A stretch of 64,000 bases of DNA. Source: Streptomyces sp. A0958 (GTDB taxonomy: Bacteria; Actinomycetota; Actinomycetes; Streptomycetales; Streptomycetaceae). The stretch is taken from positions 186,001 to 250,000 of the forward strand of contig NZ_SSBK01000006.1 of assembly GCF_004795035.1 (NCBI RefSeq), written 5' to 3'. A program made the position numbers and the translations under genes. A model generated the notes under the pieces. The model had not been told where the DNA came from and did not search any database. It saw only the letters and a list, made by a program, of their open reading frames with translations. Of the stretch, positions 1 through 8,470 are shown piece after piece. The first letter of the stretch is position 1, and every line of letters starts with the position of its first letter.

Positions 1-99
1 TTCCCTGTGCGACGTTTCCCTGTGCGACGCTTCTCTGTACGGCGCTTCCCTGTGCGGCGTTTCCCTGTGCGACTGTGCGGTGACTGCGCAGCACTGTAA
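1..99. repeat. 15-bp tandem repeat at left edge
   Basis: Five consecutive copies of a 15-bp unit (TTCCCTGTGCGACGT and variants) fill positions 1-73 and are cut off by the window start. Read on the plus strand in frame 1 they encode the pentapeptide FPVRR four times plus a partial copy, then a stop at 97-99. Read on the minus strand in one frame they encode repeats like RTGKR. Most differences between copies are synonymous in either reading (CGT/CGC/CGG, GTG/GTA), with few amino-acid changes, which hints that the repeat lies in a coding region continuing to the left. Which strand is coding cannot be decided here. Confidence 0.6.
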
Positions 100-271
100 T
101 CGAACGGGTACGGCGGCCGAGGGGCCGGAACGGTATGTACGAGGTGGCGGCGTCGGTTCGGTTTTGGGCCCCGAAATCCGGTGTGCCGCTCTCGTGACCG
201 GCCCATCGGGGGTGTCCTGCCCGGCCCGGAATTCCGTTGCGGCGCGCGGTGACCGGCACGATGATCGCCCG

Positions 272-1180
272 ATGCCCTCATCTCACCCCGACGGCCGCGC
301 CGGCATCGACGCCGCGCTGGTCGAGCGTCTGCTCGCCGCCCAGTTCCCGCAGTGGAGCCGCCTGCCCGTGGTCCCCGTCGAGGTCGACGGCTGGGACAAC
401 CGGACGTACCGCCTCGGCGACGCCATGACGGTCCGGCTCCCCACCGCGGCGGGCTACGTCCCCGCTATGGAGAAGGAGCACCACTGGCTGCCGAGGCTGG
501 CCCCCTCGCTGCCCGTCCCGGTGCCCCCGGTGCTGGGCCTGGGCGCACCCGGTGAGGGCTACCCCTTCCCCTGGTCGGTCCGCCGCTGGCTCCCCGGCGA
601 GACGGCGGCGCGCGGGCGGATCGACGACCTGTCCCGGTTCGCGGTCTCGGTGGCGGAGTTCGTCCGCGCTCTCCAGCGCTGCGACCCGGCAGGTGGTCCG
701 GCGGCCGGTGAGCACAGCTGGTACCGGGGCGCCTCGCCCGCGTACTACGACGAGGAGACCCGGCGCTGCCTGGCCGCGCTGGAGGGACGCGTCGACACGG
801 GCCGGGCGCGGGCGGTCTGGGAGGCGGCCCTCGCCGCCGAGTGGTCCGGGGCGCCGGTGTGGTTCCACGGGGACACCGCCTCCGGGAACCTGCTGGTCGA
901 CGGGGGCGAACTGTCGGCCGTCATCGACTTCGGCACCTCGGGGGTCGGCGACCCGGCCTGTGATCTGGTGATCGCCTGGGGCATGTTCGACGGTGAGAGC
1001 CGGGAGGCGTTCCGGGACGCGGTCGGCCAGGACGCCGGGACCTGGGCGCGGGCCCGGGGCTGGGCGCTGTGGAAGGCGCTGCTGAATCTGACGGGGGACG
1101 CCGGGTCGGACCCGGTGCGGGCGGCGGCCGAACGGCGCGTGATCGACGCGGTCCTGGCCGACCACGAGGCCTTGCGCTGA
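272..1180 (+). CDS. APH-family phosphotransferase (aminoglycoside phosphotransferase-like)
   Basis: A 302-residue cytosolic kinase-fold protein that would transfer phosphate from ATP to a small hydroxylated molecule. The catalytic loop HGDTASGNLL (H199, D201, N206) matches the family pattern HxDxxxxN, and the metal-binding aspartate follows in VIDFG (D219). The N-terminal lobe has WDNRTYRL and a VRLP strand where the ATP-binding lysine is often arginine in this branch. The ATG at 272 is preferred because the frame upstream to 80 has no recognisable domain. It ends 10 bp before the convergent eccD gene. Many such proteins in actinomycetes are not resistance enzymes, so the substrate is unknown. 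Confidence 0.8.
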   Translation: MPSSHPDGRAGIDAALVERLLAAQFPQWSRLPVVPVEVDGWDNRTYRLGDAMTVRLPTAAGYVPAMEKEHHWLPRLAPSLPVPVPPVLGLGAPGEGYPFPWSVRRWLPGETAARGRIDDLSRFAVSVAEFVRALQRCDPAGGPAAGEHSWYRGASPAYYDEETRRCLAALEGRVDTGRARAVWEAALAAEWSGAPVWFHGDTASGNLLVDGGELSAVIDFGTSGVGDPACDLVIAWGMFDGESREAFRDAVGQDAGTWARARGWALWKALLNLTGDAGSDPVRAAAERRVIDAVLADHEALR

Positions 1181-1190
1181 GGGCGTCCGC

Positions 1191-2660
1191 TCAGCTGGTC
1201 ATGCCGCGTGCCTTGGAGTACACGTCGAGGACGGCCAGGCAGAGCGGGACGAGGGCGAGGAGGAGCAGCACCTCGGCCAGGTCGGAGAGGCGGCCCCAGA
1301 AGGGGGAGAGGCCCTTCTTGGGGATGATCAGCGCGATGCCGGTCAGCAGGGCGGCGCCGGCCGTGACGGCCGCGGCGAGCCACAGCGTACGGATGTCGAG
1401 CGGTCCGCGGTCGTGCTCGGTCAGGAGCTTGACGACGGCGTCGGCCGGCGGGTTGAGGGACAGCCCGAGCACCAGCAGGCCCAGGGCGGCGAGGCCCGCG
1501 CTCAGCACGGCGGCGACCTGGGCGGTGTAGCGGAAGATCCGTGCGCGCAGCAGCATGGCCAGCCCGGCGACCAGTGCGAGGATCTGGCCCCAGATGTCGG
1601 AGGAGAAGCCCAGGACTGCGGCCGAGGCGACGACCACCACGCAGCAGCCTCCGACGAGGCCGAGCAGCAGTTCGTGCCCGCGCCGGGCCTGGGCCGCGAT
1701 GCGTTCGGTGTCGACGGGGTCGGGGTCGCCGAGGCCGGGCTCGTGGTCGAGGTCGGCGTCCGTCGTGGGGCGGGGGGCGGCGTAGCCGATCGGCAGCTGG
1801 GCCACCCTCGCGGAGAGTCCGGGCAGGAAGGCGATGGCGCCGATCGCGACGACCGCGCAGACCGCGGCGGTGTCGCGGGGGCGGGCTTCGGTGACGATCG
1901 AGCAGAACGTGGCGAGGGTGCCGACCGCCGAGGCGAAGACCACCGCGACGAACGGGGCGTCGCCGGTCGGCATCGCGACGACGAGCCCGGCGGAGACGAG
2001 GAGCACCGTGGCGCAGCCCAGCATGAACTGGAGGCGCCCGACCCCGGTCCCCGGGTCGAGCGCGAGGACGCCGGACCCGGCGATCATGACGTGCGGCAGG
2101 GCCGCGAGGCCGAGCGCGATGGCGGAGGCCCGGTCGGCGTAGCGGCGGGCCCGGACGCCGGCCAGCACGGCGAGCAGCGTGCCGACGGCGGCGGCGACGA
2201 TGCCCGGCAGCCCGTGCATGTCGTGCCGGACCGGGTCGGCGAACCAGACCACGAAGCCCATGAGGACGAGCAGGAGCGCCCCGCCGAAGAGACCGGCGAC
2301 GCCGAGCAGCTGGTCGCTCCACAGGGCGCGGTCGCGGCGGACGGCGGAGGCGACCGCGTCGGCGACGTCGTCGAAGACGGCCGGCGGGAGCGATTCGGTG
2401 AAGGGCCTCAGCCGCAGGACGTCACCGTCCAGGACACGCTGGACGGCCAGCGTGTGCGTGGCGTCCAGGACGGTGTTGTCGCGGCGGGTCAGGTGGTAGC
2501 CGGGGGGCGCTCCCGGAGGGGTTTCCTGGCCGGTCAGGCGCAGGATCTCCGGCAGGAGATCGGCGACGGCGACGTCGTCCGGCAGGGCTACGTCGATGCG
2601 ACTGTCCGGCGCCACGACCGTTATGCGGCAAAAGCCGGTGGTTGTCAGGGTCGAACTCAC
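1191..2660 (-). CDS. eccD: EccD, type VII secretion integral membrane protein
   Basis: A 489-residue protein with the EccD layout: a ubiquitin-like N-terminal domain of about 85 residues (start MSSTLTTTGFCRITVVAPD, containing the LPDDVAVADLLPEI helix region) followed by about 11 hydrophobic membrane segments. A charged cytoplasmic loop near residues 290-330 (PTTDADLDHEPGLGDPDP) lies between the sixth and seventh segments. In ESX systems EccD dimers line the membrane channel. It is divergent from eccC, with a shared 202-bp upstream region. The length is normal for the family. Confidence 0.9.
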   Translation of the reverse strand: MSSTLTTTGFCRITVVAPDSRIDVALPDDVAVADLLPEILRLTGQETPPGAPPGYHLTRRDNTVLDATHTLAVQRVLDGDVLRLRPFTESLPPAVFDDVADAVASAVRRDRALWSDQLLGVAGLFGGALLLVLMGFVVWFADPVRHDMHGLPGIVAAAVGTLLAVLAGVRARRYADRASAIALGLAALPHVMIAGSGVLALDPGTGVGRLQFMLGCATVLLVSAGLVVAMPTGDAPFVAVVFASAVGTLATFCSIVTEARPRDTAAVCAVVAIGAIAFLPGLSARVAQLPIGYAAPRPTTDADLDHEPGLGDPDPVDTERIAAQARRGHELLLGLVGGCCVVVVASAAVLGFSSDIWGQILALVAGLAMLLRARIFRYTAQVAAVLSAGLAALGLLVLGLSLNPPADAVVKLLTEHDRGPLDIRTLWLAAAVTAGAALLTGIALIIPKKGLSPFWGRLSDLAEVLLLLALVPLCLAVLDVYSKARGMTS

Positions 2661-2862
2661 CTGTGGGGTCCCCTCGTTCGCTGCACGCCGCGCTCCTGGG
2701 CAAGGCCGTGTCGGCAGAGTCCCGTCGTACGGCCGCAGGGCGTCACCCTATCGGGGCCCCTTTCCGTGCCTACATTAGGATGATCGGCGCGCGGAGGTAG
2801 GTCGCTGCCACGGGGGTGCCGGCCCACAACTCTCCGGGCCGCACTGAGGGACTGATTCGCCG
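2661..2862. promoter_or_regulatory. Divergent eccD/eccC promoter region
   Basis: This 202-bp non-coding stretch lies between the divergent starts of eccD and eccC and must hold promoters for both. It contains a TACATT hexamer at 2770-2775 that could serve as a -10 element for the plus strand. I see no long palindrome. The role is inferred from position. Confidence 0.45.
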
Positions 2863-5800
2863 GTGACCCAGATCGTCGTCAAGCGCCCGCCCCGCGCGCT
2901 GCCGCCCGAGGCGTCCACGACGGAATTGCGGCTCGAATCGCCTCCTGAACTGCCCCGCGGGCAGCAGGAGGGCATGGCCATGCAGTTGCTGCCGATGCTC
3001 GGCATGGGTTCCTCGGTGGTGTTCTTCTTCATGCCCGGCTCCCAGCCGTTCATGAAGATCATGGGCGTCATGATGCTGCTGTCGACGGCCGCCATGGCGG
3101 TGGCGCAGGTGATGCGGTACCGCAAGGGCACCCAGGGCGAGGCATTGGAGGGGCGCCGGGACTACCTGAAGTACCTCGCGCAGACCCGGCGCAAGGTGCG
3201 CCGTACCGCGCGGGCCCAGCGCGACGCGCAGTTCTATCTGCACCCGGACCCGGACCAGTTGTGGTCGCTGGTCGCCGAGGGCGAGCGGCTGTGGGAGCGG
3301 CGGATCGCCGACGACGACTTCGGGCAGGTACGCGTCGGTCTGGGCCCGCAGCAGCTGTGGACACCGCTGGTCGCGCCGACCACCGCACCCGTGGAGGAGC
3401 TGGAACCGCTGTCGGCCGGTGCCATGCACCGGTTCCTGGCCACCCACGGTGCGCTGGAGCGGCTTCCCATGGCCGTGTCCCTCCGCGCCTTCTACCACGT
3501 CGTGGTCTCCGGCGATCCGGAATCCGTACGCGGCTCCGCACGCGCGCTGGTGGCCGGCCTCGTCGCGCTGCACTCGCCCGAGGACCTGGTGGTCGCGGTG
3601 GTGGCGTCCACGGACGTGACGGACCAGTGGGACTGGACGAAGTGGCTGCCGCACACCCAGGTCCCCGGGTCGTCAGACGGGGCCGGCACCAAGCGGCTGT
3701 TCAGTGACGACCTGCCCGAGGTCGAGGCGCTGCTCCACAGCACCCTGGACGGCCGCTCCCGCTTCAACCGCGAGGGCACACCGCTCCTGGACCAGCCGCA
3801 CGTGGTCCTCGTGCTGGACGGCGGCGTCGTACCGCCGGACTCGTTGTTCGCCTCGGCGGAGGGCCTGCAGGGCGTGACCGTCGTGGAGGTCGTCCCGGAG
3901 GAGCTGGCCGAGCCCCGCGGCGGGCTGCACATCGCCGTACGGCCGGGCCGGCTGCGGCTGGAGTCGGCCGCGGCCTCCTACCACGGCACACCCGACCTCC
4001 TGCCGGTCGAGACCGCGGAGGCGCTGGGCCGACAACTCGCCCCGTTCCGGATGGGCAGCGGCGCGGAGGACGACGAGCCCCTGCTCGCCAACCTGGACTT
4101 CACGGACCTGCTGGGCATCGGCGACCCGGCCGCGGTCGACACCAGCACGGTGTGGCGGCCGCGTTCGACGGCCGACCGGCTGCGGGTGCCGATCGGCGTC
4201 GGCGAGGACGGCTCTCCCGTCATGCTCGACCTCAAGGAGGCCGCGCAGGAGGGCATGGGCCCGCACGGGCTGTGCGTGGGCGCGACCGGTTCCGGCAAGT
4301 CCGAACTGCTGCGCACCCTGGTGCTGGGCCTGGCGGTCACCCACTCCTCCGAAACGCTCAACTTCGTCCTGGCCGACTTCAAGGGCGGCGCCACGTTCGC
4401 CGGGATGTCCGAGCTCCCGCACGTCGCCGCGGTCATCACCAACCTGGCGGACGACCTCACCCTGGTCGACCGCATGCGGGACTCCATCACCGGGGAACTC
4501 CAGCGCCGCCAGGAACTCCTGCGGTCGGCGGGCAACTACGCCAACCTCACCGACTACGAGAAGGCGCGCGCCGCCGGAGCCCCGCTGGAGCCCCTGGCCT
4601 CGCTGGTCCTGGTGATCGACGAGTTCAGCGAACTCCTCAGCGCCAAGCCCGACTTCATCGACATGTTCATCCAGATCGGCCGCATCGGGCGGTCCCTGGG
4701 CGTGCACCTGCTGCTGGCCTCGCAGCGCCTGGAGGAGGGCCGCCTGCGCGGCCTGGACACCTACCTGTCGTACCGGATCGGTCTGCGTACCTTCTCCGCC
4801 GCCGAGTCCCGTACCGCGCTGGGTGTGCCCGACGCGTACCACCTGCCGTCGGTGCCCGGCTCCGGGTTCCTGAAGTTCGGCACCGAGGGGATGACCCGCT
4901 TCAAGGCCGCCTACGTGTCGGGGACCTACCGGCCCGGGGCCGCCCCGGTCTCCGGCAACGGGGAACTCGCCATCGACCGGCGCCCCGTCCTGTTCACCGC
5001 CGCCCCGGTGGCGGTCCACTACCCCGAGCCCGAGCCGAACGTCTCCTTCACGCCCGGACACGCCACCCCCGACGCGCTGGCGGACACCGTCCTCGACGTC
5101 ATCGCCCGCCGCCTGGAGGGTCAGGGCCCCCTCGCCCACCAGGTATGGCTGCCGCCGCTCACCGAGGCGCCCTCCCTCGACCGGATGCTGCCGCCGCTCG
5201 CGGTCACGCCCGAACGCGGCCTGCACGCGCCCGAGTACCAGCCAAACGGCGCGCTCGTCGTGCCCTTCGGCCTGGTGGACAAGCCGTTCGAGCAGCGCCG
5301 CGACACCCTGGTCCGGGACTTCTCCGGCGCCGCGGGCCACATGCTGATCGTGGGCGGCCCGCGGTCGGGCAAGTCCACCCTCGTCCGCTCCCTCATCAGC
5401 GCCTTCGCTCTCACCCACACCCCGCACGAAGTGCAGTTCTACGGAATGGACTTCGGCGGCGGCGGCATGATCGCCGTCGGCGGCCTGCCGCACGTCGGCG
5501 GGGTCGCCTCCCGGCTCGACCCGGAGAAGATCCGCCGTACGGTCGCCGAGGTCGCCGGCATCCTCAACCGGCGCGAGGCTTTCTTCCGGGACAACAACAT
5601 CGACTCCATAGCCACCTACCGCCGGCTGCGCGCCGCCGGCCGGCTGCCGGACGAGGCGTGGGGCGACGTCTTCCTGGTCATCGACGGCTGGCAGTCCTTC
5701 AAGACGGACTACGAGTTCCTGGAGCCCGTCGTCGCCGACATCGCCGCCCGGGGCCTCGGCCTCGGCGTCCACCTGGTCGCGACCGTCTCCCGGTACATGG

Positions 5801-6831
5801 AGATGCGCGCCGCGCTCAAGGACCAGCTGCTCAACCGCCTGGAGCTGCGCCTCGGCGACCCGACCGACTCCGAACTGGACCGCAAGATCGCCAAGAACGT
5901 CCCCGTCGGCACCCCGGGCCGCGGTCTGACGGCGGAGAGGCTGCATTTCATGGGCGCCCTGCCGCGCATCGACGACTCGGCGGGCGGGGGCGGCGACGAC
6001 CTGTCCGAGGCCACGGCCGCCTTCGTCAGGGCGATGACCGACAACTGGCCGGGCCCGCACGCCCCGGCCGTCCGGATGCTGCCCCGGATGCTGTCCGCGC
6101 GTGACCTGCCGACCGGCCCCGACCCCACGCGCGGCGGTGTCGCGATCGGCATCGACGAGATGAACCTCGCGCCGGTGTACGTCGACTTCGACACCGACCC
6201 GCTGTTCGCGGTCTTCGGCGAGTCGGAGTCCGGCAAAACGGCCCTGCTGCGGCTGCTCATCCAGCAGATCACCGCCCGCTACACCCCGCAGGAGGCCCTG
6301 ATCTGCGTCGGTGACTACCGACGCAGCCTGCTGGAGTGCGTGCCCGAGCCGTACCTGGTCGGCTACGCGACGACGCAGCACGCGTTCGAGTCGTACCTGG
6401 GCGACATGAACACCCTCATCAGCAGCCGCACCCCCGGCACGGACGTGACCCCGCAGCAGCTGCGCAACCGCAGCTGGTGGCGCGGTCCCCGGGCGTTCGT
6501 CATCGTGGACGACTACGACCTGGTGGCCACGTCCTCCGCCAACCCGCTGGCCCAGCTGGTCGACAACCTGCCGTTCGCCCGGGACACCGGCGTCAACTTC
6601 ATCATCGCCCGCAGCAGCGCGGGCGCCGGCCGCTCCTCGTACGAGCCGTTCATGCAGCGCTTCAAGGAGCTGGGCGCGCAGGGCGTCGTCCTGTCCGGCC
6701 ACCCCAACGAGGGCGAGCTCCTCGGCACCGTGAAGGGCCGCCCGCTGCCTCCGGGCCGGGGCATGTTCGTGGCCCGCCGGGGTAACCCGGCCCTGATCCA
6801 GACGGGGTGGCTGGAGCCGGAGGTGGACTGA
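2863..6831 (+). CDS. eccC: EccC, FtsK/SpoIIIE-type type VII secretion ATPase (fused Ca-Cb)
   Basis: A 1322-residue motor ATPase that recognises ESX cargo and powers export. Two membrane segments lie near residues 45-60 and 66-84. Three P-loops follow: GATGSGKS with K479, GGPRSGKS with K837, and GESESGKT with K1125, so this is the single-chain form with three ATPase domains. The Walker B motif of domain 1 keeps its catalytic acid pair (VIDEF). Domain 2 has VIDGW and domain 3 has VDDYD, the degenerate forms known for EccC domains 2 and 3, whose nucleotide is thought to be structural and whose third domain binds substrate signal peptides. The start is GTG at 2863. It is transcribed away from eccD. 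Confidence 0.93.
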   Translation: MTQIVVKRPPRALPPEASTTELRLESPPELPRGQQEGMAMQLLPMLGMGSSVVFFFMPGSQPFMKIMGVMMLLSTAAMAVAQVMRYRKGTQGEALEGRRDYLKYLAQTRRKVRRTARAQRDAQFYLHPDPDQLWSLVAEGERLWERRIADDDFGQVRVGLGPQQLWTPLVAPTTAPVEELEPLSAGAMHRFLATHGALERLPMAVSLRAFYHVVVSGDPESVRGSARALVAGLVALHSPEDLVVAVVASTDVTDQWDWTKWLPHTQVPGSSDGAGTKRLFSDDLPEVEALLHSTLDGRSRFNREGTPLLDQPHVVLVLDGGVVPPDSLFASAEGLQGVTVVEVVPEELAEPRGGLHIAVRPGRLRLESAAASYHGTPDLLPVETAEALGRQLAPFRMGSGAEDDEPLLANLDFTDLLGIGDPAAVDTSTVWRPRSTADRLRVPIGVGEDGSPVMLDLKEAAQEGMGPHGLCVGATGSGKSELLRTLVLGLAVTHSSETLNFVLADFKGGATFAGMSELPHVAAVITNLADDLTLVDRMRDSITGELQRRQELLRSAGNYANLTDYEKARAAGAPLEPLASLVLVIDEFSELLSAKPDFIDMFIQIGRIGRSLGVHLLLASQRLEEGRLRGLDTYLSYRIGLRTFSAAESRTALGVPDAYHLPSVPGSGFLKFGTEGMTRFKAAYVSGTYRPGAAPVSGNGELAIDRRPVLFTAAPVAVHYPEPEPNVSFTPGHATPDALADTVLDVIARRLEGQGPLAHQVWLPPLTEAPSLDRMLPPLAVTPERGLHAPEYQPNGALVVPFGLVDKPFEQRRDTLVRDFSGAAGHMLIVGGPRSGKSTLVRSLISAFALTHTPHEVQFYGMDFGGGGMIAVGGLPHVGGVASRLDPEKIRRTVAEVAGILNRREAFFRDNNIDSIATYRRLRAAGRLPDEAWGDVFLVIDGWQSFKTDYEFLEPVVADIAARGLGLGVHLVATVSRYMEMRAALKDQLLNRLELRLGDPTDSELDRKIAKNVPVGTPGRGLTAERLHFMGALPRIDDSAGGGGDDLSEATAAFVRAMTDNWPGPHAPAVRMLPRMLSARDLPTGPDPTRGGVAIGIDEMNLAPVYVDFDTDPLFAVFGESESGKTALLRLLIQQITARYTPQEALICVGDYRRSLLECVPEPYLVGYATTQHAFESYLGDMNTLISSRTPGTDVTPQQLRNRSWWRGPRAFVIVDDYDLVATSSANPLAQLVDNLPFARDTGVNFIIARSSAGAGRSSYEPFMQRFKELGAQGVVLSGHPNEGELLGTVKGRPLPPGRGMFVARRGNPALIQTGWLEPEVD

Positions 6832-6836
6832 GGGGC

Positions 6837-6895
6837 GGGCCGCGCCGGGGCGCCTGCTCCGCTACGCCGGGGCGCCCGTCCCGCGCGCGCGGCCC
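6837..6895 (+). terminator. Possible terminator after eccC
   Basis: GGGCCGCGC at 6837-6845 can pair with GCGCGGCCC at 6887-6895, followed by TTGTT. The loop is long (41 nt) and contains a direct repeat of CGCCGGGGCGCC, so alternative folds are possible. It sits just after the eccC stop. Confidence 0.4.
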
Positions 6896-6967
6896 TTGTT
6901 GCCCACGGGCCAGGGCCCGGCGACGTACGTACCCGGGTCGCGACGCCGAGGGGGTGGGCGGGAGTGG

Positions 6968-7303
6968 TCACAGCGACTGAACCAGCTTCAGGGCCTCGGG
7001 CAAGGGACACCGAGGAAATTGGCGCCTGAACCGGCGGGCAGCCACCAGCAACCCCTTTTCGTCACGGATCCGACGAAGTTCCGCCTCGTCCGTCACGATC
7101 GACCGCAACGCGTCGATGGAGCCGAATTTTCCGTACCAGTCCTTCTGGCGCCGCCGCTGCGCGTACCCCTCGCCCAAACTCGGAAGGAGAACGAAAAGCG
7201 CGTAAAGAAGGATCGTCAACGGCAGACTATGAGGCCGAACAGCGAACACCACATACAAGCAGGCCAGGGAGGCACACCAAAGCGGTACTCGAATCCAGTA
7301 CAT
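6968..7303 (-). CDS. Small membrane protein in type VII locus (possible immunity or accessory protein)
   Basis: A 111-residue protein not recognised by family. Two hydrophobic helices lie near residues 8-24 and 28-42 (LACLYVVFAV, LTILLYALFVLL), followed by a basic cytoplasmic tail (YAQRRRQKDWYGKFG) and an acidic/basic helix. It is the last gene of the minus-strand type VII run, 94 bp after the hydrophobic WXG-like gene. Base composition is visibly more A/T-rich than in the flanking ecc genes. The position next to a substrate-like gene suggests an immunity or accessory role, but this is inference only. Confidence 0.6.
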   Translation of the reverse strand: MYWIRVPLWCASLACLYVVFAVRPHSLPLTILLYALFVLLPSLGEGYAQRRRQKDWYGKFGSIDALRSIVTDEAELRRIRDEKGLLVAARRFRRQFPRCPLPEALKLVQSL

Positions 7304-7397
7304 GCGAAACCATCACCTGTCTTTCAGAGAACCTGCCTCCCGGCATCATCAAGCACTGCCGAGCTTGCAAAACCAATTCGACAGCACCGCACCCGCA

Positions 7398-8135
7398 TCA
7401 AACTATCGCGGACGGCCACTTACCTCCCGGGAAGGCACTGTTGTCGTTTGCTTCACCCTTGGCAACGGAAATTTGCCCAGCCTGCGCTGTCACCGTACCT
7501 GCCAGCGTCACCACGAGTCCGGAGATGATGCCGAAATCCGTCAGCGCTTCAACTACGGCCGCCGCAAAGCCCATCGGCGCACCTACACCAGTCGCCGCGG
7601 CAGCAGCTGCCGCGACCATGACAAGAATGGCCTTGATCAGAACGGCCAGCAGCGCCAAATAGAATGCCGCTCCGGCCACCGCACAAAGCGTCAATGCCGT
7701 GGCAAGCTTATCGGACGTCGTCTCGATCTGAGTGGCTGCGAGAGGCTGGCCCTTCACGGCCCCGACGTACGCCGTGGCACCTTCGCCCGTCCAGGTGAGG
7801 GGCGCCTTGAGCGCTTCCCCCGCAACGTTTCCGGCAACGCCCGACACCTTGCCCCGGATCGACGGACCTTGCCACTCCTGCGCATCCAAAAAAAACATCA
7901 CCGGCGCGGCAGCGCCCTTGAGGCATTCGATGACCTTGTCCCGGATTCGGCACCCCAGCTCTATCAATCTTTTTGCAGCCCAGATCACCGGCTTGGCGAC
8001 GGCATCCGGAATGTACCAATGGTTCATCGCTTTTTCGACGGCCGGGCCGATGAGATCCAACTTGGCCGACATCTTCGTAACGCCGGAGTTCAACTTCTCC
8101 ACTGTCGCCTGCGTTTGAGCCACATTGAACGCCAC
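7398..8135 (-). CDS. Hydrophobic WXG-like type VII substrate candidate
   Basis: A 245-residue protein. The N-terminal half is helical (TQATVEKLNSGVTKMSAKL). A WTGEGATAYVGAV stretch near residues 113-125 resembles the helix-turn of WXG100 proteins (W-x-G then A-x-A-Y). Two hydrophobic blocks follow near residues 145-175 (AAFYLALLAVLIKAILVMV) and 183-220. This arrangement, WXG-like segment plus membrane segments, is common in actinomycete proteins encoded beside EspC-like genes. It starts 15 bp after the EspC-like gene, so the two are probably co-translated. The function is unknown; a secreted or membrane-inserted effector is one possibility. Confidence 0.6.
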   Translation of the reverse strand: MAFNVAQTQATVEKLNSGVTKMSAKLDLIGPAVEKAMNHWYIPDAVAKPVIWAAKRLIELGCRIRDKVIECLKGAAAPVMFFLDAQEWQGPSIRGKVSGVAGNVAGEALKAPLTWTGEGATAYVGAVKGQPLAATQIETTSDKLATALTLCAVAGAAFYLALLAVLIKAILVMVAAAAAAATGVGAPMGFAAAVVEALTDFGIISGLVVTLAGTVTAQAGQISVAKGEANDNSAFPGGKWPSAIV

Positions 8136-8150
8136 TGCAAGTTTTCCTTA

Positions 8151-8450
8151 TCAGTAGGCATCTTCGACGGATTTGGTGGTTTCCACCTCGTGATTGTCAT
8201 AGGCGTTCGCGTTCCTGATCAACGCATCCGCGACCTCCGCCATGCGGCTTTCTCCCTCGGAGCATCGGGCCGAGATGTGATCGATGGCCTCGTTGTAGTT
8301 GGAGACAACCAGAAAAAAGAGGCCGGCCTCGAGGCGTGTGAGTCTCATCCCATCAGTCGCACGGGCCACCTCCCCCACGGAAACACTCTGCTCGTCCCAC
8401 ATTCTCGCTTCGGTCCGCAGCGCATCGGTTATGTGCTTCAGATCCGCCAT
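8151..8450 (-). CDS. EspC-like type VII secretion target
   Basis: A 99-residue helical protein resembling the EspC/ESX-secreted family (PF10824-like): an N-terminal helix (LKHITDALRTEARMWDEQ), a middle helix pair, and the C-terminal pattern VADALIRNANAYDNHE. Y84 and E88 give the YxxxD/E export signal used by ESX substrates. It lies between the YbaB-domain gene and the hydrophobic WXG-like gene, and partner heterodimerisation with one of these is likely by analogy. It has no signal peptide. Confidence 0.75.
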   Translation of the reverse strand: MADLKHITDALRTEARMWDEQSVSVGEVARATDGMRLTRLEAGLFFLVVSNYNEAIDHISARCSEGESRMAEVADALIRNANAYDNHEVETTKSVEDAY

Positions 8451-8470
8451 TTCGACCTGCCCTTCGAAAG

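Noticed and set aside
1..73. CRISPR or origin iterons
   Set aside because: Units are contiguous with no spacers, a multiple of three, and vary mainly at synonymous positions.
272..1180. Aminoglycoside resistance gene
   Set aside because: The fold is right, but the APH family includes many unrelated kinases and nothing here identifies the drug.
3673..6702. Open frame of 1009 codons antisense to eccC
   Set aside because: A consequence of very high third-position G/C in eccC; composition is rich in Arg, Gly, Asp and His with no domain, while eccC is unmistakable.
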